From positions 1,426,001-1,490,000 of the forward strand of contig NZ_CP102277.1 in the NCBI RefSeq assembly GCF_025149785.1: a stretch of 64,000 nt of DNA, written 5' to 3'. The first letter of the stretch is position 1. Every line of letters starts with the position of its first letter. The stretch is from Coprococcus comes ATCC 27758 (GTDB taxonomy: Bacteria > Bacillota > Clostridia > Lachnospirales > Lachnospiraceae). The translations under genes were made by a program, and so were the position numbers. Below the pieces are notes generated by a model, which saw only the letters and a program-made list of their open reading frames with translations, did not search any database and was not told the origin of the DNA. Shown one piece after another: positions 34,607 through 42,982 of the stretch.

Positions 34607-35991
34607 TGGCAGACGTATTAAAGAAAGTACCTGTAAGAGAACAGGATCCGAAGGTACGTGCAACAAATTTTGAAGAAGTATGTTATGGATATAATCAGGA
34701 AGAGGCAATGGAAGAAGCAAGCCGTTGCATCAACTGTAAGAATGCTAAATGTATTCAGGGATGCCCGGTAGGAATCAATATTCCTGCATTCGTTCATGAA
34801 GTAAAAGAAGGCAATATCGAAGAAGCATATAAGATTATCGGACAGTCTTCTGCACTTCCTGCTGTTTGTGGACGTGTATGTCCTCAGGAATCACAGTGCG
34901 AAGGAAAATGTATCCGTGGTATCAAAGGAGAATCTATTTCTATCGGTAAGCTGGAAAGATTCGTTGCTGATTACGCTCTGGAGCATGACATCAAACCGGT
35001 TGGAGCTGACAAGAAGAACGGACACAAAGTTGCCGTTATCGGTTCAGGCCCTGCAGGACTTACCTGTGCAGGCGACCTTGCAAAGCTTGGCTATGATGTA
35101 ACTGTATTTGAAGCACTTCATGAACTCGGTGGAGTACTTGTATATGGTATTCCGGAATTCCGTCTTCCAAAACAGAAAGTCGTTGCAAAAGAGATCGCAA
35201 AAGTAAAAGAGCTTGGTGTTCACTTTGAGACAAACGTTGTAATCGGTAAATCTACTACAATTGATATGTTGATTGAAGACGAAGGATTCGAAGCAGTATT
35301 TATCGGATCAGGAGCAGGACTTCCAAAATTCATGGGAATCCCGGGAGAAAATGCCAACGGTGTATTTTCTGCAAATGAATACCTGACAAGAAGTAACCTT
35401 ATGAAAGCGTTTGATGATTCTTATGATACACCGATCGCAGCTGGTAAGAAAGTTGCAGTTGTTGGTGGTGGTAACGTAGCAATGGATGCTGCAAGAACAG
35501 CACTTCGTCTTGGAGCAGAAGTTCATATCGTATATCGTCGTAGCGAAGAAGAGCTTCCGGCCCGTGTAGAAGAAGTTCATCACGCAAAAGAAGAAGGTGT
35601 ACAGTTCGACCTACTGACAAACCCGGTAGAAGTCCTTGAAGAAGATGGATGGGTAAAAGGAATCAAATGTGTTCGTATGGAACTTGGTGAACCGGACGCA
35701 TCAGGAAGAAGACGTCCTGTACCGGTTGAAGGTTCTGAATTCGTGATCGATGTTGATACAGTTATCATGTCACTCGGAACATCACCGAACCCGCTGATTT
35801 CTTCTACAACAGAAGGACTGGAAGTTAACAAGTGGAAATGTATCGTTGCAGACGAAGAACACGGAAAGACTTCTAAAGAAGGCGTATACGCAGGTGGAGA
35901 TGCCGTAACAGGTGCAGCTACAGTAATCCTTGCTATGGGAGCCGGAAAAGCTGGTGCAAGAGGTATCGACGAGTATCTTTCAAATAAATAA
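34606..35991 (+). CDS. nfnB: NfnB-type large subunit (GltD-like flavoprotein)
   Basis: 461 residues. Two N-terminal [4Fe-4S] motifs (CINCKNAKCIQGCP; CGRVCPQESQCEGKC) are followed by FAD-binding IGSGPAGLTCAGDLAKLGYDV and NADPH-binding VVGGGNVAMDAARTALRLGAE. It is usually auto-annotated as glutamate synthase small chain, but no large GOGAT subunit is present and the nfnA gene overlaps it by one base (TAATG), so NfnB is the better call. It would couple NADH and reduced ferredoxin oxidation to NADP+ reduction, supplying NADPH in an anaerobe. Confidence 0.88.
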   Translation: MADVLKKVPVREQDPKVRATNFEEVCYGYNQEEAMEEASRCINCKNAKCIQGCPVGINIPAFVHEVKEGNIEEAYKIIGQSSALPAVCGRVCPQESQCEGKCIRGIKGESISIGKLERFVADYALEHDIKPVGADKKNGHKVAVIGSGPAGLTCAGDLAKLGYDVTVFEALHELGGVLVYGIPEFRLPKQKVVAKEIAKVKELGVHFETNVVIGKSTTIDMLIEDEGFEAVFIGSGAGLPKFMGIPGENANGVFSANEYLTRSNLMKAFDDSYDTPIAAGKKVAVVGGGNVAMDAARTALRLGAEVHIVYRRSEEELPARVEEVHHAKEEGVQFDLLTNPVEVLEEDGWVKGIKCVRMELGEPDASGRRRPVPVEGSEFVIDVDTVIMSLGTSPNPLISSTTEGLEVNKWKCIVADEEHGKTSKEGVYAGGDAVTGAATVILAMGAGKAGARGIDEYLSNK

Positions 35992-35999
35992 GGATTATG

Positions 36000-36034
36000 A
36001 CCGCAGTTTCCTTTGATAGGGACTGCGGTTTTTG
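36000..36034 (+). terminator. Terminator after nfnAB
   Basis: ACCGCAGT (36000-36007) pairs with ACTGCGGT (36022-36029), followed by TTTT. Confidence 0.85.
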
Positions 36035-36038
36035 TATA

Positions 36039-36092
36039 GGTTGTGTAGACCACTTTGAAAAAAATAATCGTTCCAATTCAAGTTGTGCAAAG
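36039..36092 (+). repeat. Diverged copy of the sequence at the left end of the IS110 element
   Basis: GGTTGT...GAAAAA...TTCCAATTCAAGTTGTGCAAA aligns to 11371-11422, best over the last 21 bases (18 identical). Like that copy it follows directly after a gene terminator. It may be a remnant IS end or one member of an intergenic repeat family. The rest of 36093-36246 holds no gene I can support. Confidence 0.4.
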
Positions 36093-36246
36093 GGGAGAAA
36101 ACTGGCGGTTATAAAGGGCGGAGAAATAGACGCTGGTTTGTGTGTTTTGGCTGATTTTAAAGGAGGTTTGGAGATTAGGGTTTCTGGACAAGAAGAGTTA
36201 AAAATGGTACAATAAAAAAAGTATTATTTTGTGAAAGAGGGTTATT

Positions 36247-36921
36247 ATGAAGTATAAATATATCTTATTTGACTTGGATGGGACGATTACGGAATCGGGA
36301 CCGGGGATCATGAATTCGGTGGAGTATGCGCTGAATAAAATGAACCGGGAGGTTGGTGAGCGGGATACTTTAAAGAAATTTATCGGACCGCCGTTGACGG
36401 AATCAATGGAGAAATATTATGGGATGTCTGAGGAAGAGGCACTGCTTGGAGTAAAGTATTACCGGGAATATTATGCGGTGAAAGGCATTTTTGAGAATTC
36501 GGTGTATGAAGGGCTTGCGGAGACACTGGAATCCTTGGAGAATGAAGGATATATACTTGCAGTGGCAACATCCAAGCCGGAAGAGTATGCAAAAAGGATT
36601 GCAGACAAATTTGACTTTGCAAAATATTTTGCAGGGATTTACGGGGCTACGATGGATGGATCACTGATCCGGAAGGCAGATGTGATCCGGTATGCGTTGG
36701 ATAACCTGGGCGTAGAAAGGGAGAATTACGATCAGGTCGTTATGGTCGGTGACAGAAATAATGATATCTACGGTGCAAAGGAGAATGGGATCCAGGTGAT
36801 CGGTGTCCTGTATGGATACGGAGATCTTGCGGAGCTTCAAAGTGCCGGTGCAGATTACATTGCAAAGATGCCGGAAGAGATTGCACAAATCATCGGAAGA
36901 TGTAATCATGAGAGGGTTTGA
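36247..36921 (+). CDS. HAD-family phosphatase (phosphoglycolate phosphatase-like)
   Basis: 224 residues. HAD motif I is FDLDGTITESG, motif II is ATSKP (Ser/Thr), motif III has the Lys near RKADVIRYAL, and motif IV is MVGDRNNDIYGAKENG. The small helical cap (about 18-85) is of the Gph/PgmB type. The substrate is not known; by likeness it is a phosphoglycolate- or sugar-phosphate phosphatase. It is followed 2 bases later by the helicase gene, so they share an mRNA. Confidence 0.88.
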   Translation: MKYKYILFDLDGTITESGPGIMNSVEYALNKMNREVGERDTLKKFIGPPLTESMEKYYGMSEEEALLGVKYYREYYAVKGIFENSVYEGLAETLESLENEGYILAVATSKPEEYAKRIADKFDFAKYFAGIYGATMDGSLIRKADVIRYALDNLGVERENYDQVVMVGDRNNDIYGAKENGIQVIGVLYGYGDLAELQSAGADYIAKMPEEIAQIIGRCNHERV

Positions 36922-36923
36922 AT

Positions 36924-38966
36924 ATGAGTAACAGCGACGCAATGAACAGTGAGATTCGGTTTCTGGAAGAGGTTGAAGAGAAACTGAAGACACGCATTAC
37001 CGAGATCAACGCATCGTTTCTTGAAGGAGAAAAACAGATTGAGAGCATGCATGATTATTATTGGGAAAACTATACGGAAATGGATGAGTATGGTTATGAA
37101 AATTATGATAATCAGCAGGCACTTCTCGGAGAAGTTAATGCGAACAATGAGCGTCTGATGAAAAAACAGCGCCTTAAGAAAATGATCGACTCCCCATATT
37201 TCGGAAGAGTGGATTTTCTCTTTGAGGGGGAAGAAGAAAGCGAAAGTTTTTACATCGGAATCGGCAATTTTGCGCCTAAGGCAGGAATGACGCCACTGAT
37301 CTACGACTGGAGGGCGCCAGTGAGCGGTCTTTTTTATGATTATGACAGAGGACAGGCTTCTTATGAAGCACCGGGAGGAACCATTGAAGGGGAGATTACT
37401 TCCAAATGGCAGTATAAGATCAAGAAAGGAAAGATGGTTTATGCATTTGAAAGTGACACCAAGATTGATGATGAGATCCTGAAACAGGAGCTTGGAAGTA
37501 ACGGGGATGTACAACTGAAGAATATTGTCCGTACTATCCAGAAAGAACAGAATGAGATCATTCGGAATGTAAAGGACAAAGTTCTGGTCATTCAGGGAGC
37601 CGCAGGAAGTGGGAAAACCTCCGTTGCACTGCACCGGATTGCATATCTTTTGTATCACGACAGGAAAAATTTAAAAGCATCGGATATCTTGATCCTTTCA
37701 CCGAACAGCGTATTTGCGGATTATATTTCCCACATTCTGCCAGAGCTTGGAGAAGAAAATATCCAGGAGATGAGTTTTGATCTGTTTGCGTACAGAGAAT
37801 TGAAAGGAATCGTATCGGACTGTGAGGACCGTTATGATTATCTGGAGAAGCTGATCCATTTTCCGGAGATGGGAATCCGGGAGAGCTATTTGAAGAAGCA
37901 GTCTGCCGGATTTGTCGGAGAGATGGAAGGCTTTCTGGCAGTTCTGGAAGATCAGCTGATGGATTTTAAGCCGGTTAAGATCCGTACTCTGGAAAAAACC
38001 GAAGAGGAGCTGATCCATCTGTTCTATTTCAAATTTCAGGATATTCCGATCCTTACAAGAATGGATGCGGTGATGGAATATCTGGTGGATGAATACGAGA
38101 CATTGTATAACCGGAATCTTCCGGAAGATGAGGTAGAAGAGATCCGGGAGAAATTCAACCGGATGTATGTCACCCGTGATATTTACAAAATATATAACTG
38201 GTTTTTGGAGGACAGTGGGTATGAGACACTGGCAAAAATTCCGTATGAGAACAGAAAACTCCAGTATGAAGACGTATTTCCGGTACTTTATCTCAAATAC
38301 CGGATGCTTGGAGGAACCAGACATAAGCATATCAAGCATCTGGTGATCGACGAGATGCAGGATTATTCATATTTGCAGTACGTGGTACTGTCCCGGCTGT
38401 TTTCCTGCCGGATGACGATCCTTGGTGATCGGGCGCAGACATTGGACAGTCAGATGCAGGATGTACTGACATTCCTGCCGAAGATTTTCGGACGTACGAT
38501 CCGCAAGATCATCATGAATAAAAGTTACCGGAATACCATTGAAATCGCAGAGTATGCAGCGAAATTTACCGGGGAAAAGGATCTGGAATATCTGGAGCGT
38601 CATGGCAAACCAGTGACCGAAAAGACATTTGATTCGGATGAGGAACTGTTAAATGAACTTATCCGGGAGGCAGATGCCGGAATGGATAAATATGAGACCG
38701 CCGCAGTTCTGACGGAGACGATGGACGAGGCGTATACAATGACCAGGATGCTTTCAAACCGTGGACTTCCGGTAAACTGTATTGACCGGGACAGCAGTAC
38801 CTTTGAAAAAGGCGTGACAGTAACGACTTTCTATATGGCAAAGGGACTGGAATTTGATCAGGTATTCGGCGTGTTCCCGAAGAGAGAAAATCCGATGACC
38901 GGGCAGGCAAAATACATCTGTGCAACAAGAGCACTGCATGAGCTTTATATGTATGAAAGGGCATAA
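36924..38966 (+). CDS. HelD-like UvrD/Rep-family helicase
   Basis: 680 residues. A charged N-terminal coiled coil (EVEEKLKTRITEINASFLEGEKQ) and a YIGIGNFAPKAGMTPLIYDWRAPV segment are typical of HelD; the 1A domain has GAAGSGKTSVALHR near residue 224, then DEMQDYSYLQY, GDRAQTLD and the C-terminal TTFYMAKGLEFDQVFG and CTRALHE-like ATRALHELY motifs. HelD recycles stalled RNA polymerase from DNA. The ATG at 36924 is 2 bases past the phosphatase stop. Confidence 0.88.
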   Translation: MSNSDAMNSEIRFLEEVEEKLKTRITEINASFLEGEKQIESMHDYYWENYTEMDEYGYENYDNQQALLGEVNANNERLMKKQRLKKMIDSPYFGRVDFLFEGEEESESFYIGIGNFAPKAGMTPLIYDWRAPVSGLFYDYDRGQASYEAPGGTIEGEITSKWQYKIKKGKMVYAFESDTKIDDEILKQELGSNGDVQLKNIVRTIQKEQNEIIRNVKDKVLVIQGAAGSGKTSVALHRIAYLLYHDRKNLKASDILILSPNSVFADYISHILPELGEENIQEMSFDLFAYRELKGIVSDCEDRYDYLEKLIHFPEMGIRESYLKKQSAGFVGEMEGFLAVLEDQLMDFKPVKIRTLEKTEEELIHLFYFKFQDIPILTRMDAVMEYLVDEYETLYNRNLPEDEVEEIREKFNRMYVTRDIYKIYNWFLEDSGYETLAKIPYENRKLQYEDVFPVLYLKYRMLGGTRHKHIKHLVIDEMQDYSYLQYVVLSRLFSCRMTILGDRAQTLDSQMQDVLTFLPKIFGRTIRKIIMNKSYRNTIEIAEYAAKFTGEKDLEYLERHGKPVTEKTFDSDEELLNELIREADAGMDKYETAAVLTETMDEAYTMTRMLSNRGLPVNCIDRDSSTFEKGVTVTTFYMAKGLEFDQVFGVFPKRENPMTGQAKYICATRALHELYMYERA

Positions 38967-39005
38967 CTGTACAGACTGATACAGCGAAAGAGAGGAAAGA
39001 ACAGG

Positions 39006-39485
39006 ATGAAGATAACCGTACTGACGGTTGGAAAAATAAAAGAAAAGTATCTGCGGGATGCGATCGCGGAATATACGAAGAGACTGAGCCGCTACTGCAA
39101 GCTGGAGATCATTGAGGTGGCGGATGAAAAGACACCGGACAATGCCAGTGAAAATGCAGAGGAAATGATCCGGCAAAAAGAGGCCGAACGTCTTTTGAAA
39201 TATATCCGTGAGGATGCATATCTTATTACACTGGAGATAGGCGGAAAGCAGCTGACCTCCGAAGAATTTTCAGAGAAAATTGAAAAACTTGGCATTCAGG
39301 GAACCAGTCACATTATTTTTGTGATTGGCGGATCCATAGGGATCGGGAAGGCAGTTCTGGAAAAATCGGATTATGCACTTAGTTTTTCAAAAATGACATT
39401 TCCGCACCAACTGATGCGTGTAATCCTGCTAGAGCAAATTTACCGTGGATACCGGATCATGTCGGGAGAACCCTATCACAAATAG
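39006..39485 (+). CDS. rlmH: 23S rRNA (pseudouridine1915-N3)-methyltransferase RlmH
   Basis: 159 residues, full length SPOUT enzyme: start MKITVLTVGKIKEKYLRDAI, the SAM-binding knot VIGGSIGIGKAVLEKSDYALSFSKMTFPHQ and the C-terminal EPYHK. It methylates the pseudouridine of helix 69. Its own terminator is not visible: the IS607-type element starts within about 40 bases of the stop codon. Confidence 0.96.
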   Translation: MKITVLTVGKIKEKYLRDAIAEYTKRLSRYCKLEIIEVADEKTPDNASENAEEMIRQKEAERLLKYIREDAYLITLEIGGKQLTSEEFSEKIEKLGIQGTSHIIFVIGGSIGIGKAVLEKSDYALSFSKMTFPHQLMRVILLEQIYRGYRIMSGEPYHK

Positions 39486-39520
39486 AAAAGAGGTCATTAA
39501 CAGTTAAAGATAAATTATAA

Positions 39521-40117
39521 AATCATATAAGTAGATATGGAAAACTTCATCCGCATCATACTACAGTAAGTGGCTATAGATATTATTCTGATGAGCAACT
39601 CAACCAGGTAATAAATGTAAAGCCTAAAAATCGCATTACAATTGGATATTGTCGCGTTTCCAGCCATAAACAAAAAGATGATTTGGAACGACAGATTGAT
39701 AATGTTAAGACATATCTTTTGGCAAAAGGACAGCCGTTTGAGATAATAAGCGATGTCGGTTCTGGGATTAATTATAAGAAAAAAGGACTTCAGGAATTGA
39801 TTAGACGAATCTCTCAAAATCAAGTTGAAAAGGTTGTTGTTTTATATAAAGACAGGCTATTGCGATTTGGTTTTGAGTTGATAGAATATATCGCTTCACT
39901 TTATAATTGTGAGATTGAGATTATTGATAATACTGAAAAATCTGAACAGCAGGAACTTGTTGAAGATCTGGTTCAAATAATCACAGTATTCAGCTGCAAA
40001 TTACAAGGAAAACGAGCGAACAAAGCTAAGAAACTTATCCGGGAATTGATACAGGAGGAAACAGATGGTAAAAGCCATAAAAGTAATGCTGATACCAAAC
40101 AACGTACAGAAAACTAA
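39521..40117 (+). pseudogene. tnpA: IS607-type serine recombinase TnpA, N-terminus truncated
   Basis: From 39521 the frame reads the end of a MerR-like HTH (YGKLHPHHTTVSGYRYYSDE), the catalytic region IGYCRVSSHKQKDDLERQ (Ser nucleophile), the DVGSGINYKKKGLQELI loop and VLYKDRLLRFGFELIEYIA. No start codon exists before the HTH, and TAA precedes it at 39518. The first in-frame ATG is at 39683, past the catalytic Ser. So the gene lacks the first part of the HTH and probably makes no active TnpA. Confidence 0.85.
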
Positions 40118-41228
40118 GATGTTTCAGTACGCAGGTGCTTCAAGATTTGCTTATAACTGGGCTTTGGCCAGGGAAAAAGAAAATTATGAAAAAGGTGGCA
40201 AATTCATTTCAGATTCAGAACTCAGAAAAGAATTTACAAAGCTCAGACATTCTGATGAATACGCATGGCTGCTGAATATTTCAAATAATGTAACCAAACA
40301 GGCAATCAAAGATGCCTGTACTGCGTATAAGAACTTTTTCAAGGGTTTGCAAAAATTCCCAAGATTCAAGTCTAAAAAGAGATCAATGCCGAAGTTCTAT
40401 CAGGACAATGTTAAGATACAATTCAGTAATACCCACGTTAAGTTTGAAGGCTTTTCTTCCAGCAGGAAAGCAAATAAGCAGAAAATGAATTGGGTAAGAC
40501 TTGCAGAACATGGACGTATTCCAACAGATGTTAAATATATGAATCCGAGAATATCCTTTGACGGATTGAACTGGTGGATCAGTGTATGTGTGGAATTTCC
40601 TGATTGCAAGGAAACACTTAATGATGATGGAGTTGGTATAGACTTAGGAATCAAAGATTTGGCTGTCTGCTCTGATGCTGTTAAATATAAGAACATTAAT
40701 AAGAGTCAGAAAGTAAAGAAACTAGAAAAACAGAAACGCAGATTACAGCGTAGTATCTCTCGTTCTTACGAGAAGAATAAGAAAGGGGAAAGTTACTGCA
40801 AAACCAATAATGTAATCAAAAAGGAAAAACTTTTATTAAAACGAAATCACAGATTAACAAACATCCGTAAAAACTATTTGAATCAGACCATATCTGAGAT
40901 CGTAAATCGAAAACCAAGATTTATCTGTATTGAAGATCTGAATGTCAGCGGAATGATGAAAAATAGACATTTATCCAAAGCAGTTCAGGAACAAGGATTT
41001 TTTTGGTTTAGAAAACAGCTTGAATACAAATGCAGTGATAAAGGGATCCAGCTTATTGTGGCTGATCGGTTTTATCCATCATCAAAGCTTTGCAGCTGTT
41101 GTGGAAATATCAAAAAAGATTTGAAATTATCTGACAGGGAATATAGATGTGAGTGTGGGAATATAATTGACAGAGATTTCCAGGCATCAATAAATCTTAA
41201 GGGTTATGGAGAACGATTTGCAAGCTGA
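40065..41228 (+). CDS. tnpB: TnpB RNA-guided nuclease (IS607/IS605 OrfB)
   Basis: 387 residues, complete. The N-terminal helix-turn-helix and WED-like part (MVKAIKVMLIPNNVQ; ASRFAYNWALAREKENY) precedes the split RuvC nuclease: Asp in GIDLGIKDLAVCSD, Glu in FICIEDLNVSGMM, and Asp in CGNIIDRDFQASINLKGYG; the zinc ribbon is CSCCG...CECG. All catalytic residues are present. TnpB is an ancestor-like relative of Cas12 that cuts DNA guided by an RNA from the element's right end. It overlaps tnpA by 53 bases, in a different frame. Confidence 0.95.
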   Translation: MVKAIKVMLIPNNVQKTKMFQYAGASRFAYNWALAREKENYEKGGKFISDSELRKEFTKLRHSDEYAWLLNISNNVTKQAIKDACTAYKNFFKGLQKFPRFKSKKRSMPKFYQDNVKIQFSNTHVKFEGFSSSRKANKQKMNWVRLAEHGRIPTDVKYMNPRISFDGLNWWISVCVEFPDCKETLNDDGVGIDLGIKDLAVCSDAVKYKNINKSQKVKKLEKQKRRLQRSISRSYEKNKKGESYCKTNNVIKKEKLLLKRNHRLTNIRKNYLNQTISEIVNRKPRFICIEDLNVSGMMKNRHLSKAVQEQGFFWFRKQLEYKCSDKGIQLIVADRFYPSSKLCSCCGNIKKDLKLSDREYRCECGNIIDRDFQASINLKGYGERFAS

Positions 41229-41400
41229 CACTGAAACGTTAATGCAAATATGTACGGATACGTTAGTCCGGAATTTACGCCTATGGAGAGTACAAGAACT
41301 TGTGAGTAGATAGATATTTATATCATCAAAAGCATACTCGTTGAAGTAGGAATGAAACATAGAAGTTTGTAACTTTTTATAAATTTTCAGTAACGGCTGA
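41150..41400 (+). ncRNA. Candidate omega RNA (reRNA) at the tnpB 3' end
   Basis: TnpB guide RNAs cover the 3' end of tnpB and the right end of the element, with the guide drawn from flanking DNA. After the stop codon about 175 non-coding bases contain an inverted segment (GTACGGATACGTTAGTCCGG, about 41252-41271) and other short stems up to about 41380. The true 3' boundary, and hence the guide, is not known. Confidence 0.45.
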
Positions 41401-41405
41401 TTCAT

Positions 41406-42242
41406 ATGAAGATGGTAGTATTAGTAGAAAACAGTTCCAGATGCAGACTTTGTGCAGAACATGGACTGTCGGTTTATATCGAATATGAGGGAAAGACGTA
41501 CCTTCTGGATACTGGCGCAACAGCGCTCTTTGCAGAAAATGCAAAGGAGCTGGGGATTGATCTTTCGAAAGTAGATACGGCGTTTTTATCCCATGCACAT
41601 TATGACCACAGTGGCGGTTTCGAGGAGTTTTTTAAGGAGAATGACAAAGCAGCGGTCTATATGCAGGAGACGTCTGCTGAGAACTGTTTTTACCGGACAG
41701 AAGGAAAAGATAAATATATTGGAATTCCGCAGCATCTTCTGGAAAATTATAAAGAGCGGTTCCGTCCGTTAAATGCAGTCTGTGAAGTTGAAAAAGGCGT
41801 CTGGGTCGTACCGCATTTTACCGGCGGTCTGGATGAGATGGGACGCAGGGCGCACATGTACCGGAAAATCGGTGAAGAGTTTATTGCAGATGATTTTGCA
41901 CATGAGCAGAGTGTGGTTTTTGAGACGGGAAAAGGACTGGTGATATTTAATAGCTGTTCCCATGGGGGAATTGTCAATATTGTGCGAGAAGTGCAGATGG
42001 CACTCGGCGGGCAAAAGGTCTATGCGGTTGTCGGTGGATTTCATATGATGAAGCTTTCGGGCATGGATACACTTGCCATACCAGAGGAAGAGGTTGTGGA
42101 AACTGCGCAGGAATTGAAAGGGCTTGGCGTAGAGGAAATCTATACCGGTCACTGTACCGGAAATATTGCATTCGGGATTCTGAAAAAAGAACTTGGCGAA
42201 ATGGTACATGCACTTGGAACAGGGGAAACGGTGGTATTTTAA
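41406..42242 (+). CDS. MBL-fold metallo-hydrolase
   Basis: 278 residues. The metal motif is LSHAHYDHSGG (HxHxDH) near residue 62; further ligands lie in SCSHGGIVN and YTGHCTGN. The N-terminal ENSSRCRLCAEHGLSVYIEY is typical of the MBL group related to dihydropteridine/methanopterin enzymes; the substrate is unknown. No clear ribosome-binding site lies before the ATG at 41406, and the upstream DNA belongs to the IS607 element, so the insertion may have cut the gene off from its original leader. It ends at a strong terminator. Confidence 0.85.
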   Translation: MKMVVLVENSSRCRLCAEHGLSVYIEYEGKTYLLDTGATALFAENAKELGIDLSKVDTAFLSHAHYDHSGGFEEFFKENDKAAVYMQETSAENCFYRTEGKDKYIGIPQHLLENYKERFRPLNAVCEVEKGVWVVPHFTGGLDEMGRRAHMYRKIGEEFIADDFAHEQSVVFETGKGLVIFNSCSHGGIVNIVREVQMALGGQKVYAVVGGFHMMKLSGMDTLAIPEEEVVETAQELKGLGVEEIYTGHCTGNIAFGILKKELGEMVHALGTGETVVF

Positions 42243-42249
42243 ATGAAGG

Positions 42250-42300
42250 AAGCCCCAGGATTTATCACGGGTAATGAGTTGATAGATCCTGGGGCTTTTG
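42250..42300 (+). terminator. Terminator after the MBL hydrolase gene
   Basis: GCCCCAGGAT (42252-42261) pairs with ATCCTGGGGC (42286-42295), followed by TTTT. Confidence 0.85.
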
Positions 42301-42305
42301 TCTTG

Positions 42306-42440
42306 TTACATTGCTTCTTTTATGAGTATGACTTCAGGTTCGGTCATTGCATAAGCATCCAGAATTTCATCCAGCTCGTCTGCCTTGATCAGATTTTCTT
42401 CCAGAACCAGCTTATAGTGAGGGTGATAAAACAGAAGTTG
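42306..42440 (-). pseudogene. C-terminal gene fragment, family uncertain
   Basis: On the minus strand a frame of about 45 codons ends TAA at 42306-42308 and reads KLVLEENLIKADELDEILD then AYAMTEPEVILIKEAM. It is protein-like (regular amphipathic helix) but has no start codon or ribosome-binding site. ELDEILxxxxMTEP faintly recalls the C-terminus of aspartase/fumarase proteins; this is weak. Probably a deletion remnant. Confidence 0.35.
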
Positions 42441-42511
42441 AATTCTGAAAATAATTGTTAAATATGGCTATTGAATTGAATTGTGTATATAATAACTAAA
42501 AAACATTGCCG

Positions 42512-42541
42512 TTGACTAACCAATATGAAAACGAGTATACT
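42512..42541 (+). promoter_or_regulatory. feoA promoter
   Basis: TTGACT (42512-42517), an 18-bp spacer and TATACT (42536-42541), 37 bp before the ATG. Confidence 0.65.
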
Positions 42542-42578
42542 GTAGTAAAGTCAAAGGAGAAAAAAAGAAGGTGTAAAA

Positions 42579-42794
42579 ATGCAGGCATTATCAACAGCTG
42601 TTCCGGGAAAATGGTACACGATCAAATGGATGTTCGGAGTACCGGAGGTGCTGGAAAAATTAAAGGAATTCAAAATCAAAGAGGGCAGCGAAATCCATGT
42701 GATCCAGAATGATGCCAGCGGTATGATGATTATAGCATCTGACCAGAAGCGGTTCGCTATCAGCCAGGATGCCGCCGCGAGAATTCAAGTATAA
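42579..42794 (+). CDS. FeoA-like SH3-domain protein, stand-alone
   Basis: 71 residues, length and pattern of FeoA: start, WYTIKWMFGVPEVLEKLKEF, a KEGSEIHVIQND strand pair and a C-terminal FAISQDAAARIQV. FeoA normally aids the ferrous iron transporter FeoB. No feoB follows: a terminator lies 15 bases after the stop, so it is transcribed alone. It could act on a distant FeoB or be a stand-alone regulator-like FeoA protein. Confidence 0.75.
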   Translation: MQALSTAVPGKWYTIKWMFGVPEVLEKLKEFKIKEGSEIHVIQNDASGMMIIASDQKRFAISQDAAARIQV

Positions 42795-42808
42795 CAAAGA
42801 AATGAAAA

Positions 42809-42848
42809 ATCGATCTTACAATCACAGGAAAAGTAGGATCGATTTTTT
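42809..42848 (+). terminator. Terminator after feoA
   Basis: ATCGATCTTAC (42809-42819) pairs with GTAGGATCGAT (42833-42843), followed by five Ts. Confidence 0.8.
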
Positions 42849-42911
42849 GTATATCCGGATCATGGAGGATCCAGTCTGTTCGATTTTATAAAGTTTTCAC
42901 AGAATAATGGA

Positions 42912-42940
42912 TTGTTTTCAGCTGCGATTGAAGATATAAT
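42912..42940 (+). promoter_or_regulatory. Promoter of the repeat membrane protein gene
   Basis: TTGTTT (42912-42917), a 17-bp spacer and TATAAT (42935-42940), 42 bp before the ATG. Confidence 0.65.
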
Positions 42941-42982
42941 ACTTTTATGTAACAAAATAGAAGCGCGAAAGAGGGAAAACAA

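Larger units (their letters stand above)
39486..41400 (+). mobile_element. IS607-type element with truncated tnpA and intact tnpB
   Basis: A serine recombinase gene overlapping a tnpB gene is the IS607 layout. The tnpA 5' end is missing because an in-frame stop lies at 39518, only 33 bases past rlmH, so the left end is deleted or rearranged. The right end lies between 41229 and about 41400, after a structured 3' region. The element separates rlmH from the MBL gene. Confidence 0.8.
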
